A stretch of DNA of 19,485 bases, from positions 1 to 19,485 of the forward strand of contig NZ_CAMXYE010000018.1 of the NCBI RefSeq assembly GCF_947253055.1, read 5' to 3'. The position numbers and the translations under genes were made by a program. Numbering within the stretch: position 1 is the stretch's first letter; each line of letters begins with the position of its first letter. This document shows positions 1-7,702 of the stretch, piece by piece. The notes under the pieces are model-generated. The model saw nothing but the letters and a program-made list of their open reading frames with translations. It had not been told where the DNA came from and searched no databases. The stretch comes from an uncultured Arcanobacterium sp. (lineage in GTDB: Bacteria; Actinomycetota; Actinomycetes; Actinomycetales; Actinomycetaceae).

Positions 1-1209
1 GAAAATTTTGGAGCCAGCGATATAGCCGAGTTAAAAACTATCGAAGCAGAAACTCTCCACGATGTAAAAGCCATAGAGTACTACTTAAAACGGCGGCTCA
101 CGCAGAGTGAAGCTCTCCCCACTGCCAGCTCTCTGCCCCAGTTGGGAGAATTAGTGCATATCCTGTGCACCTCAGAAGATATAAATAATCTCGCCTATGC
201 ACTGATGATGAAGGCAGCCTTAAAAGAAGTGTGGCTACCAGCGGCGCAGAAATTTTATGCGCAGCTGCGCGAATTGGCGATTACAGAGCGAGATTGCCCG
301 CTTCTGGCCCGCACCCACGGGCAGACGGCGAGCCCGAGCACGATTGGAAAAGAAATCGCCGTATTCGCCTACCGGCTACAGCGGCAGTTACAACGGTTAG
401 CAAAAGTGGAATATCTCGGAAAATTTAACGGCGCTACCGGCACTTACGGTGCCCACACTATCGCCCTCCCGCAGGCCGATTGGCTAGCTCTTTCCCGGGA
501 TTTCGTTACAGAGCTCGGTTTGATTTGGAATCCGCTCACTACGCAGATTGAATCGCACGATTGGCTAAGCGAAATTTTTGCCATCCTCACTCACTTCAAC
601 CGTATTTGCCACAATCTCGCCACTGATTTCTGGCTCTATATCTCGTTGGGATATTTTCGGCAAAAACTTTCGGCGCAAGGATCTACGGGGTCTTCCACTA
701 TGCCGCATAAGGTGAACCCCATCCGCTTTGAAAACGCCGAAGCGAATATGGAAATTTCGTGCGCTCTTTTCGATTCTCTTTCCGCCACTCTCGTGACTTC
801 GCGCTGGCAACGTGACCTCACCGACTCCACTACCTTGCGCAATATGGGAGTCGCTTTCGGGCATTCCCTGCTGGCGATTGAAAATTTACAGCGCGGAGTG
901 GCGGGGCTGGAAGTTAATTTAGCGCGACTCACCGAAGATTTGGAACATGCCTGGGAAGTGCTGGCCGAGCCGATACAGCAAACTATGCGTATCGCTGCCG
1001 CCGCGGGCACCCCCGGTATGCAGAATCCTTATGAGCAGCTAAAAGAGCTCACGCGCGGGCACAAAGTGACCACCAGCGATATGCGTGATTTCATAAAAAA
1101 TCTTGATTTGCCCGCGGCGGCAGAGCAAAGACTACTGGAGCTTTCCCCCGCTACCTATACTGGACTGGCCAGCAGATTAGTAGATTTCCTTCCGGAACTA
1201 GCAGAATAG
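1..1209 (+). CDS. purB: Adenylosuccinate lyase, 5'-truncated by the window edge
   Basis: This enzyme splits SAICAR to AICAR and adenylosuccinate to AMP, both with release of fumarate, in cytoplasmic purine synthesis. The frame is open from base 1, so the gene begins upstream; about 402 codons are visible. Comparison from memory with E. coli PurB suggests roughly the first 70 residues are missing. The fumarase/aspartase signature GSSTMPHKVNP lies at visible codons 230-240. Other PurB landmarks are HDVKAIEYYL near the left edge, CTSEDINNLAYALM, RTHGQTASPSTIGKE with its catalytic histidine, and SRWQRDLTDST. The TTG at 142 is internal and is not the start. The dedA-like gene follows after 40 bases on the same strand and may be co-transcribed. 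The identification is firm; nothing in the visible part looks broken. Confidence 0.97.
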   Translation, partial: ENFGASDIAELKTIEAETLHDVKAIEYYLKRRLTQSEALPTASSLPQLGELVHILCTSEDINNLAYALMMKAALKEVWLPAAQKFYAQLRELAITERDCPLLARTHGQTASPSTIGKEIAVFAYRLQRQLQRLAKVEYLGKFNGATGTYGAHTIALPQADWLALSRDFVTELGLIWNPLTTQIESHDWLSEIFAILTHFNRICHNLATDFWLYISLGYFRQKLSAQGSTGSSTMPHKVNPIRFENAEANMEISCALFDSLSATLVTSRWQRDLTDSTTLRNMGVAFGHSLLAIENLQRGVAGLEVNLARLTEDLEHAWEVLAEPIQQTMRIAAAAGTPGMQNPYEQLKELTRGHKVTTSDMRDFIKNLDLPAAAEQRLLELSPATYTGLASRLVDFLPELAE

Positions 1210-1249
1210 TTACGAAACTAAAGAGATACCTAAAAATACGGAACTGCAG

Positions 1250-1942
1250 ATGATAAATAATTTTCTCGCCTTGCCAATTTTCTTAGCTGCACCTATAAAT
1301 CCCGACGGGATAGCTGCCTGGGCAGTAAATATAATGGAATCGCTCGGCGGTATCGGCGTAGCTTTCTTAATCGCCTTAGAAAATCTTTTCCCGCCCCTAC
1401 CTTCGGAAATTATCTTACCGCTCGCCGGCTTCACCGCTTCTCTCGGCACTAAATTCGGCCTTATCTCCGCCATCATCTGGGCAACCGCCGGAAGTGTGAC
1501 GGGAGCTATCGCTCTCTACCTACTCGCCTATGCTTTCGGCCGCGAGCGCACCCGCCACTATATGGGAAAAATACCGCTTTTTAAGGTTTCCGATATAGAC
1601 AAGACGGAGCAATTTTTCGATAGACACAGCCACGCCGTCGTCTTCTTCGGGCGCATGATTCCCGTATTTCGCTCCCTAATATCTCTCCCCGCCGGCGTCA
1701 TCGGCATGAATTTCCCGCTCTTTCTGCTCTTTACCGCAGCCGGCAGTGCAATTTGGAATACCGTGCTTATCGGCGCCGGGTACGCCCTGGGCGAAAATTG
1801 GCATATCGTGGAAGACTACGTAGAGATATTCTCGAAATTAGTGCTCGGAGCTCTGCTTTTAGCTGCAGTTATCTGGATTGGCAAACGGCTCTGGGAACGG
1901 CGAAAAACCACCCCACCTGCTGATTCTACCGAAAATAAGTAA
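1250..1942 (+). CDS. DedA-family (SNARE-associated/VTT domain) inner-membrane protein
   Basis: A 230-residue polytopic membrane protein of the DedA family. Members are linked to envelope homeostasis, and some act in recycling of undecaprenyl phosphate or other lipid carriers; the substrate here cannot be read from sequence. The family hallmarks are clear: ENLFPPLPSEIILPLAGF near residues 44-61, a segment with FFGRMIPVFRSLISLPAGVIGM in the middle, and GSAIWNTVLIGAGYALG near the end. Hydrophobic stretches suggest four to six membrane segments, with a short charged tail (KRLWERRKTTPP). The ATG at 1250 has only a weak ribosome site. The ATG at 1333, just before the conserved core, is a possible alternative that would remove a hydrophobic leader. 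It follows purB by 40 bases. Confidence 0.9.
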   Translation: MINNFLALPIFLAAPINPDGIAAWAVNIMESLGGIGVAFLIALENLFPPLPSEIILPLAGFTASLGTKFGLISAIIWATAGSVTGAIALYLLAYAFGRERTRHYMGKIPLFKVSDIDKTEQFFDRHSHAVVFFGRMIPVFRSLISLPAGVIGMNFPLFLLFTAAGSAIWNTVLIGAGYALGENWHIVEDYVEIFSKLVLGALLLAAVIWIGKRLWERRKTTPPADSTENK

Positions 1943-2161
1943 CGCCTCTCCTCTTGCTCTAACTACATGAGCTACCTAGACTGGAGGCGCAGGCTCACCG
2001 CTAAGGGGAGCCCAACTAAGGATGAGTCAGTAGAATTGAAAACTGTAGGATCACAGCCACAAGAATCGGAAAACTACCGAATCGGAAAATTGTATGCAAA
2101 CTTTTGTATGCAAACTACTGCGCGCAAACTTTAGCTAAAAATAATGAGCGGAGAAATTACT
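1943..2161 (+). other. Intergenic region between dedA-like gene and copper genes
   Basis: About 219 bases without a convincing gene. Three short inverted repeats can be seen: CGCCTC (1943-1948) with GAGGCG (1984-1989); GGCTC (1992-1996) with GAGCC (2008-2012); and CTGT with ACAG around 2043-2056. None is followed by a run of T, so they do not make a standard terminator. An 11-base unit, GAATCGGAAAA, occurs at 2063-2073 and 2079-2089. Next to it lie the 14-base-phased repeats described separately. An open frame of 55 codons (1967-2134) spans the region but lacks a ribosome site and family resemblance. The region probably carries the promoter and operator of the copper genes. Confidence 0.5.
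2090..2130 (+). promoter_or_regulatory. Three 14-bp-phased repeats, candidate metal-responsive operator
   Basis: TTGTATGCAAACT occurs exactly at 2090-2102 and again at 2104-2116. A third, shorter match, GCAAACT, sits at 2124-2130, so the GCAAACT core recurs every 14 bases. Each full copy contains the small inverted repeat TTG-N4-CAA. The array ends just before an AT-rich, -10-like stretch (2136-2145) and about 30 bases before the metallochaperone ATG, where a repressor or activator would act. It does not resemble the CsoR, CueR or CopY sites I know. The operator role is inferred from position and phasing only. Confidence 0.5.
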
Positions 2162-2383
2162 ATGATTGAGATAAAAATTTCTGGAATGACCTGCGGGCAC
2201 TGCGCAGCGCATGTAGAAGAAGAACTATCCGAGTTGCCGGGCGTGAGCGATATAAAAATTGATTTGCACCCCGAAGCCACCAGTAGCGTCACTTTTCAGA
2301 GCGCAGCAGAACCTAGTGACGCCGATATCCGGGCGGCAATAGCGGAAGCCGGCGATTACCAAGTAGAAGATATTATTCGCTAG
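2162..2383 (+). CDS. copZ: Heavy-metal-associated (HMA) metallochaperone, CopZ-like
   Basis: A 73-residue cytosolic protein consisting of one HMA ferredoxin-like fold. The metal-binding loop is GMTCGHC, followed by AAHVEEELSELPGV as in CopZ-type copper chaperones. By family knowledge it would bind Cu(I) through the two cysteines and pass it to the ATPase encoded 76 bases downstream. I chose the ATG at 2162 over the in-frame ATG at 2144 because GGAG (2150-2153) lies 8 bases before it, and because the shorter form starts directly at the first beta strand (MIEIKISGM). Codons 2144-2161 would add only MSGEIT. The position directly downstream of the phased repeats suggests metal-regulated expression with the ATPase. 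Copper specificity is probable, not proven. Confidence 0.88.
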   Translation: MIEIKISGMTCGHCAAHVEEELSELPGVSDIKIDLHPEATSSVTFQSAAEPSDADIRAAIAEAGDYQVEDIIR

Positions 2384-2433
2384 TTACGCACACTTAAAAT
2401 TTACTTCATTTATTCACCTCATTTATTTCCTAC

Positions 2434-2453
2434 ATTTAAGGGATTTAAGGGAT
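2434..2453 (+). repeat. Tandem duplication containing the copA ribosome-binding site
   Basis: The 9-base unit ATTTAAGGG is repeated exactly in tandem at 2434-2442 and 2443-2451, giving two AAGGG ribosome sites. The second is 8 bases before the ATPase ATG at 2460, which is good spacing; the first is too far to serve that start. The unit may be a chance slippage product, or a spare ribosome-entry site that raises translation. Confidence 0.5.
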
Positions 2454-2459
2454 AGTCTT

Positions 2460-4859
2460 ATGGATTTTTCTACCGATTCTGCCGGTTACGGCCGCGAAAT
2501 GGATCTTGCTATTTCGGGAATGACCTGCGCTTCGTGCGTGGCGCGCGTAGAGAAAAAATTAAATAAACTTCCCGGCGTACAAGCAGTGGTGAATCTAGCT
2601 ACGGAAAGAGCCCATCTCGAAATCACCGCTGCCGGAAAATCATTAGATGCTCAGGATATTATCCACACCGTGGAGAAAGCCGGATACGGAGCTCGGCTGC
2701 TCACCCAAACCTATATCGACGAAGCTGGAGAAAAACACCTCGTACGGCAAGTTTCCGGAGAGGAAGCCGCAGCCGCAGCGAAAAAAGCGAATGCCGAAAA
2801 AGTAGCTGGGTTGCTCCGGCGTTTTCAGATATCGCTCGGGCTCAGCATTCCCGTCGTGGCTATCTCTATGCTGCCTTTTCTGCAGTTCCCCGCTTGGCAG
2901 TGGGTGGTAGCGCTGCTCTCACTGCCGGTAGTGTTCTGGTGCGCTCTGCCTTTCCATCGAGCAGCTTTTCGAGCCGCCCGTTACGGTTCCTCTACCATGG
3001 ATACGCTAGTTTCACTGGGCGTATTGGTATCTTTTGGCTGGTCATTTTGGGCTCTTTACGGAGGAGAAGCCGGGCACAGCGGATATCAAATGCATATGCG
3101 CGGTATTCATTCTTTAGCAGCTGCCGGCACTTCCCATATTTATTTTGAATCAGCCGCTATGATAGTCACTTTTCTGCTCTTTGGCAGGTGGCTAGAGGCA
3201 AAATCGCGGCGCAGCGCAGGAGACGCTCTCCAAGAGTTATTAGATTTAGGGGTACAGCACGTATTTATTGTGCGCCGCGCCGATGGCCAAGCAGTAAATA
3301 AGATTGTGCCAATTACCCAGCTGAAATGCGGCGATTTATTCCGCACCCGCCCCGGAGAAAAAATAGCGACTGACGGAGTAGTGGTGGAAGGAAATTCGGC
3401 CGTAGATACCTCCCTCCTCACCGGCGAATCACTACCCCTCGAAGTAGCTCCCGGAGCAGAAGTGACAGGAGCGAGCCTCAATACTTACGGATCCCTGCTT
3501 GTGCGCGCCGAAAGAGTAGGAGCCGATACGGTTTTGGCACAAATGGGGAAACTGCTGGCAGAAGCACAAACCGGAAAATCCAGCGTGCAGCGATTAGCAG
3601 ATAAAATATCTGCCGTATTCGTGCCGGCCGTGCTGATACTTTCACTTTGCACTCTGCTATTGCGCCTTTTCGCACTGCAAGATCCGGTGGGGACCGCACT
3701 CAGCTCAGCTATTGCGGTACTGGTAGTGGCCTGCCCCTGTGCACTTGGCCTTGCTACCCCAACTGCTCTCCTCGTTGGCTCAGGGAACGCGGCGCGCGCG
3801 GGAATTCTGATTAAAGGGGCGGATATTTTAGAAAATGCCCACCGCATAGATACGATAATTTTCGATAAAACAGGCACTCTCACTACTGGAAAGATGACTG
3901 TAGCGGGAGTGATTCCCCTCGGGAAAAAGCCGGAGGAAAGCTATCTGCTAGCTTTAGCTGCCGGGCTCGAAATACATTCCGAGCACCCCATTGCTGGAGC
4001 TATTAAAGACTTTGCACAAAGCAAGGCTATCCGCCCGCTGCCGATCACAGATTTTCAAGCAATACCTGGGAAAGGAATTTCCGGGCAAATTAGCGAAGGT
4101 AGCACGGCCAGCGCAATCAACCCAATGAACTCAGCCGACGCAGCCAACTCAGCCAGCACGGCCGAAATATCTAGTTTCGCCCGCGCCGGTACTTTAGCTT
4201 GGCTAGAAACGCAGGGAGTAGATATAGCTGATGCGCGCACGCTAGCCACGGATTTACAAGAGCGCGGCAGCGTGGCAGTAGCTATTGCGTACGGCAGGGA
4301 AATTCTGGGAATCATCGAAGTGCGAGATACCCTGCGGAAATCTGCCTTTACTGCTGTCTCTGCTCTGAAGAAACAAGGAATGCAGGTACTTCTCGCCAGC
4401 GGAGATTCACCGGCTGCGGTGCAAACTATCGGGGCCGAACTAGGAATTAGGGCGCACGGCGGAATGCTTCCCGCTACGAAGTTACAACTATTGCAAGATC
4501 TACAAGCCAAGGGTGAAAAAGTAGCCATGATAGGCGATGGCATCAATGACGCCGCAGCTTTAGCCGCTGCTGATCTTTCTATCGCCATGGGTTCGGGCAC
4601 CGACGTAGCTAAAGCAGCAGCCGATATTACGATAGTGAATTCTAAAGTGAGCGCCGTACCCCAGGCGATTGCTATTTCTCGCCGCACTTTGCGCATTATA
4701 AAAGAAAATCTTTTCTGGGCTTTCGGCTACAATCTACTCGCTATTCCCCTCGCTGCCGGCGGAATTATTATGCCCGGGCTCGCCGCCGCCGCGATGGCTT
4801 CTTCCTCCGTAATCGTCGTCTTGAATTCACTCCGTTTACGCTCCCCTATTCGCCCATAG
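2460..4859 (+). CDS. copA: Copper-exporting P1B-type ATPase
   Basis: A 799-residue membrane ATPase that exports copper, most likely Cu(I), from the cytoplasm. In order it shows one N-terminal HMA domain with GMTCASC (residues 20-26); four membrane segments; the actuator loop TGES (321-324); the CPC metal-site motif (425-427, in VACPCALGLATP) of P1B-1 ATPases; the phosphorylation motif DKTGT (469-473); the SEHP motif (507-510); GDGIND (692-697); and two final membrane helices ending in a MASSS segment. All catalytic motifs are intact. An Ala/Ser/Asn-rich stretch (about 549-573) in the nucleotide-binding domain looks like a low-complexity insert. The start has a good ribosome site. It forms a two-gene copper module with the metallochaperone 76 bases upstream. 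Silver could also be transported. Confidence 0.95.
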   Translation: MDFSTDSAGYGREMDLAISGMTCASCVARVEKKLNKLPGVQAVVNLATERAHLEITAAGKSLDAQDIIHTVEKAGYGARLLTQTYIDEAGEKHLVRQVSGEEAAAAAKKANAEKVAGLLRRFQISLGLSIPVVAISMLPFLQFPAWQWVVALLSLPVVFWCALPFHRAAFRAARYGSSTMDTLVSLGVLVSFGWSFWALYGGEAGHSGYQMHMRGIHSLAAAGTSHIYFESAAMIVTFLLFGRWLEAKSRRSAGDALQELLDLGVQHVFIVRRADGQAVNKIVPITQLKCGDLFRTRPGEKIATDGVVVEGNSAVDTSLLTGESLPLEVAPGAEVTGASLNTYGSLLVRAERVGADTVLAQMGKLLAEAQTGKSSVQRLADKISAVFVPAVLILSLCTLLLRLFALQDPVGTALSSAIAVLVVACPCALGLATPTALLVGSGNAARAGILIKGADILENAHRIDTIIFDKTGTLTTGKMTVAGVIPLGKKPEESYLLALAAGLEIHSEHPIAGAIKDFAQSKAIRPLPITDFQAIPGKGISGQISEGSTASAINPMNSADAANSASTAEISSFARAGTLAWLETQGVDIADARTLATDLQERGSVAVAIAYGREILGIIEVRDTLRKSAFTAVSALKKQGMQVLLASGDSPAAVQTIGAELGIRAHGGMLPATKLQLLQDLQAKGEKVAMIGDGINDAAALAAADLSIAMGSGTDVAKAAADITIVNSKVSAVPQAIAISRRTLRIIKENLFWAFGYNLLAIPLAAGGIIMPGLAAAAMASSSVIVVLNSLRLRSPIRP

Positions 4860-5005
4860 CAGAGTGACCACGGCGTTTATTTCTCCTTATTATTTCCCTT
4901 ATTTCTCACTACCTCCCCCTACTTATCTCTTATTTCTCCCCTATTTCCCCCGCTAAAAATAGCTGCCTTTTAGATTTTGCCTCTCTCACCTAGTACGATG
5001 ATATT
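4860..5005 (+). other. Pyrimidine-rich intergenic tract with repeated TTATTTCTC
   Basis: The 146 bases after copA are strongly pyrimidine-rich on the + strand from about 4876 to 4950. TTATTTCTC occurs exactly at 4877-4885, 4899-4907 and 4930-4938, with a close variant, TTATTTCCC, at 4890-4898. No hairpin is evident, so this is not a standard intrinsic terminator. C-rich and pyrimidine-rich RNA is the kind of sequence where Rho loads, so Rho-dependent ending of copA transcription is possible. The promoter of the next gene lies at its right end. Confidence 0.45.
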
Positions 5006-5006
5006 G
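4971..5006 (+). promoter_or_regulatory. Promoter for a probable leaderless mRNA starting at GTG
   Basis: A -10 hexamer TACGAT (4994-4999) fits the actinobacterial TANNNT pattern and lies 6 bases before the GTG at 5006. A weak -35, TAGATT (4971-4976), is 17 bases upstream. There is no ribosome-binding sequence before the GTG. The spacing puts the expected transcription start on or next to the start codon, which would give a leaderless message. Leaderless genes are common in Actinobacteria; transcription from this site has not been shown. Confidence 0.5.
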
Positions 5007-7702
5007 TGCATTATCGGGAAACGCAGGAGCTACTATCCGCACCGCAGCGTGAAGTAGTACTAATAGATATCGCCCAACGCTGGGTACGCCACCCCAGTGA
5101 TTTAGTGGGCGCCATCGTCGCCCTCATCGCCATGCTCTTTGCTGTGCTTTACTCTGCCTACGCTCCCGCAATCACTATCTCTCTTCCCGCTACCAGCGCA
5201 GATAGTCACTCGGCCATCGCTACTCTCCTCTATATTCCGATTAACTTCTTCGCTGGGTTGGTTTCTTTTATATTGCCGCTCATAATTTTTGGCTACATTA
5301 TTTTCCGCCGGCGCTGGCGCCTTTTAGTCACTGCCTTAGGGGCTTGCTTACTGGCAGTGGGGGCTTCCTATTTAATTTCTTTTATCGCTGAATACTGGTG
5401 GCCCTATTCGCAATTTACTGATGAATTTATTTCCACCTTAGAAGTGCAGTCATTTATATCTTTAGTGCCCTACGTAGCTCTGGTATCTGCTCTCTTCACG
5501 GTGACGAACACTATTGAAGATTCCCGGCTCGCAAAAATTTGTTGGTGGATACTCGCAATAGTGCTGGTACTTTCGGTACTGAAGGGTGAACAGCTCATCA
5601 CCGGAGCAATTATCACCACCCTGCTCGGCGTCTGTATGGGAATGCTGGCTCGGTGGATTATGGGGCGCGCTCCGAAAAGAGCGATGGGAGAAGACCTCGT
5701 AAAGCTCGTACGCAAAGCCGATATCGACGTAGTACAGCTCATCCGGCTAGACGATATTGCAAATACCGAGCAAATACAGCGCCACCTCATTACCAGCGAT
5801 GCACCTTTTGGATTCACTGATTCCCTCACCTTAGATTCCTTGCAGAAAATGGTGAAACGCCGCGCAGATTCTGAAGAATCAGGGAATTTTAGAGAAACAG
5901 TGGCTGCCGCGCCTAGCGAAATTGCTGCGCTTAGCGAAACCACCACACCGGTATCCGCCACTACGCCCGCCCAAATCTCTGCGCCCGCGGAAAATGCCGC
6001 CCCTACAGCAGAGATGCTGCGCATAAACGCCCGCCAGCGTTTCCCCATCACTTCCTCCGCAATTATTTCCCGCAACTATTTAGCAGAAGATAGCCAGGGG
6101 AAAAAGTATCACCTGCTAGTGCTAGATGAAGATAGACGCATTCTCAATATTTTAGAGAGTCTTTGGCAAAGAATTGCTTTAAAAATTCCTTTCCGCCGCA
6201 ACCCCCAGAACTTGGAAAATGCAGCAGAACATATGTGCTTGATGATGTTGCAAACGGAGCGGCTAGGGATAATTCCTCCCCAATTTAAGGCACTGGGTAG
6301 TTCTTTGCTCTCCATCGCTATTGCGGTAGAGATAGAAGACGAAACCCGCCTTTCTTTGTTGGACGCTTCCACTATCAGCGATACGCAGCTAGATGAGCTC
6401 TGGCAAGATTTGCTCACTGCACACCGCCAAGGCCTCTCGCACGGAAATATCCACACCGCCACCATTTCCCTTAGTGCAAATGGCCGCCTCCAGCTGCGAG
6501 ATTGGTATAGTGGGCGGATTGCTGCTCCCGAATATTCCCGGCTCCTAGATATGGCACAGTTAGCGAGTATGTGGGCAGCTCTAATCGGCACGGAACGCAC
6601 TCTCGCCTCTATAAAACGCTCACTTTCCGAAGCGCAGATTCTCTCTTTAGCTCCCTTTTTGCAGTATTCGGCACTTCCTGAGCAGACGCGCACCCAATTC
6701 TCTAAAAAAGACCTCGAAAATCTCCGCAGTGCGCTTACTGAGCAGATACCTTCTGCTTCTCCGATGCCGACTATCACTCTGCGGCGTTTCTCTATAAAAA
6801 CAGTGGTGATGGTAGTAATTGGCGTGGTAGCCATCTATGTGCTACTCGGATCGATTAACTTTCCGGAGGTATCGGCGGCGGTACGCTCGGCCAATCCGAT
6901 CTGGATGATTTTCGCTTTTATTTCGGGGCTGCTTACCTATATCGGCTCGGGAGTAATTCTAAACGCCTATACGCAAGAAAAATTGCAGCTGCGCGATTCA
7001 ATACTGGTGCAGGTAGGAGCTTCGGTGGTGACTCTCGTAGCTCCAGCGGGAGTCGGGCCAGCCGCCTTAAATCTCCGGTTCTTACAGAAAAAAGGTATCC
7101 AGACTGCTCCCGCCTTAGCCACCGTCACGATGGTGCAAATCTCCCAGTTTCTCACCACCGTGCTCCTCCTGCTCATACTCTCCCTCAGCTTGGGAGAATT
7201 AGGCACCCTCTCGCTGCCTTCCGCCTCTATAGTGACGGGAATCGGAATTTTCCTATTGCTGCTCGGATTGCTTCTGATTATTCCGCAACTTCGGAATTGG
7301 CTACTTGCCAAAATCCGCCCGGTGTTTTCCCAGATTTGGCCACGCCTAGTCTGGCTAGGCACTCACCCGCAGCGGCTCCTAATCGGATTTTGCGGCGCAA
7401 TTATTCTCACGGCAGGATTCGTAGCTTGTTTCGGTTTCTCCCTCTACTCATTTGGCTACGAACTTCCACTCGCCACTCTTACCGTCACCTACTTAGTCGC
7501 TAATTCCGTAGGCTCAGCAGTACCTTCTCCCGGCGGTATCGGCCCCGTAGAAGCGGCCCTCACTGGCGGATTAGTGCTAGCCGGTATTCCTTCTTCGATT
7601 GCTTTTTCCACTGCAGTGCTCTACCGTCTACTCACTTTCTGGGGGAGGGTGCCGTTGGGCTGGCTCGGACTCTATCTCTGCAACCGGAAAGATCTCATCT
7701 AA
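5006..7702 (+). CDS. Polytopic membrane protein: degenerate kinase-like domain fused to a flippase-like (LPG synthase TM/UPF0104) domain
   Basis: An 898-residue three-part protein. Residues about 30-220 form an N-terminal membrane bundle of about six helices. Residues 290-330 are an Ala/Thr/Pro-rich linker. Residues about 345-580 resemble a small kinase or aminoglycoside-phosphotransferase fold. Residues about 598-890 form a second bundle with SPSPGGIGPVEAAL (near 841-853), typical of the flippase half of MprF and of AglD/UPF0104 proteins. In relatives as I recall them the kinase loop reads HRDLRAANV and ends in DFG; here it is HGNIHTATI (479-487) and RDW (498-500). The catalytic Asp is thus Asn481 and the metal-binding Asn is Thr486, while Asp499 remains, so a pseudokinase is likely. 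A role in moving an envelope lipid across the membrane is inferred; the substrate is unknown. The GTG start appears leaderless. Confidence 0.82.
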   Translation: MHYRETQELLSAPQREVVLIDIAQRWVRHPSDLVGAIVALIAMLFAVLYSAYAPAITISLPATSADSHSAIATLLYIPINFFAGLVSFILPLIIFGYIIFRRRWRLLVTALGACLLAVGASYLISFIAEYWWPYSQFTDEFISTLEVQSFISLVPYVALVSALFTVTNTIEDSRLAKICWWILAIVLVLSVLKGEQLITGAIITTLLGVCMGMLARWIMGRAPKRAMGEDLVKLVRKADIDVVQLIRLDDIANTEQIQRHLITSDAPFGFTDSLTLDSLQKMVKRRADSEESGNFRETVAAAPSEIAALSETTTPVSATTPAQISAPAENAAPTAEMLRINARQRFPITSSAIISRNYLAEDSQGKKYHLLVLDEDRRILNILESLWQRIALKIPFRRNPQNLENAAEHMCLMMLQTERLGIIPPQFKALGSSLLSIAIAVEIEDETRLSLLDASTISDTQLDELWQDLLTAHRQGLSHGNIHTATISLSANGRLQLRDWYSGRIAAPEYSRLLDMAQLASMWAALIGTERTLASIKRSLSEAQILSLAPFLQYSALPEQTRTQFSKKDLENLRSALTEQIPSASPMPTITLRRFSIKTVVMVVIGVVAIYVLLGSINFPEVSAAVRSANPIWMIFAFISGLLTYIGSGVILNAYTQEKLQLRDSILVQVGASVVTLVAPAGVGPAALNLRFLQKKGIQTAPALATVTMVQISQFLTTVLLLLILSLSLGELGTLSLPSASIVTGIGIFLLLLGLLLIIPQLRNWLLAKIRPVFSQIWPRLVWLGTHPQRLLIGFCGAIILTAGFVACFGFSLYSFGYELPLATLTVTYLVANSVGSAVPSPGGIGPVEAALTGGLVLAGIPSSIAFSTAVLYRLLTFWGRVPLGWLGLYLCNRKDLI

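Noticed and set aside
1967..2134. Open frame of 55 codons on the + strand between dedA and copZ
   Set aside because: It has no ribosome site, no family resemblance, unusual codon choice for this window, and overlaps the repeat array. I consider it a chance frame.
4055..4696. Antisense frame of 213 codons opposite copA
   Set aside because: The + strand carries an intact, motif-complete P-type ATPase; the antisense product is Arg/Ser/Ala-rich with no recognisable domain.
6109..6834. Antisense frame of 241 codons opposite the flippase fusion
   Set aside because: It has no domain and the composition of a shadow frame; the + strand gene runs through without interruption.
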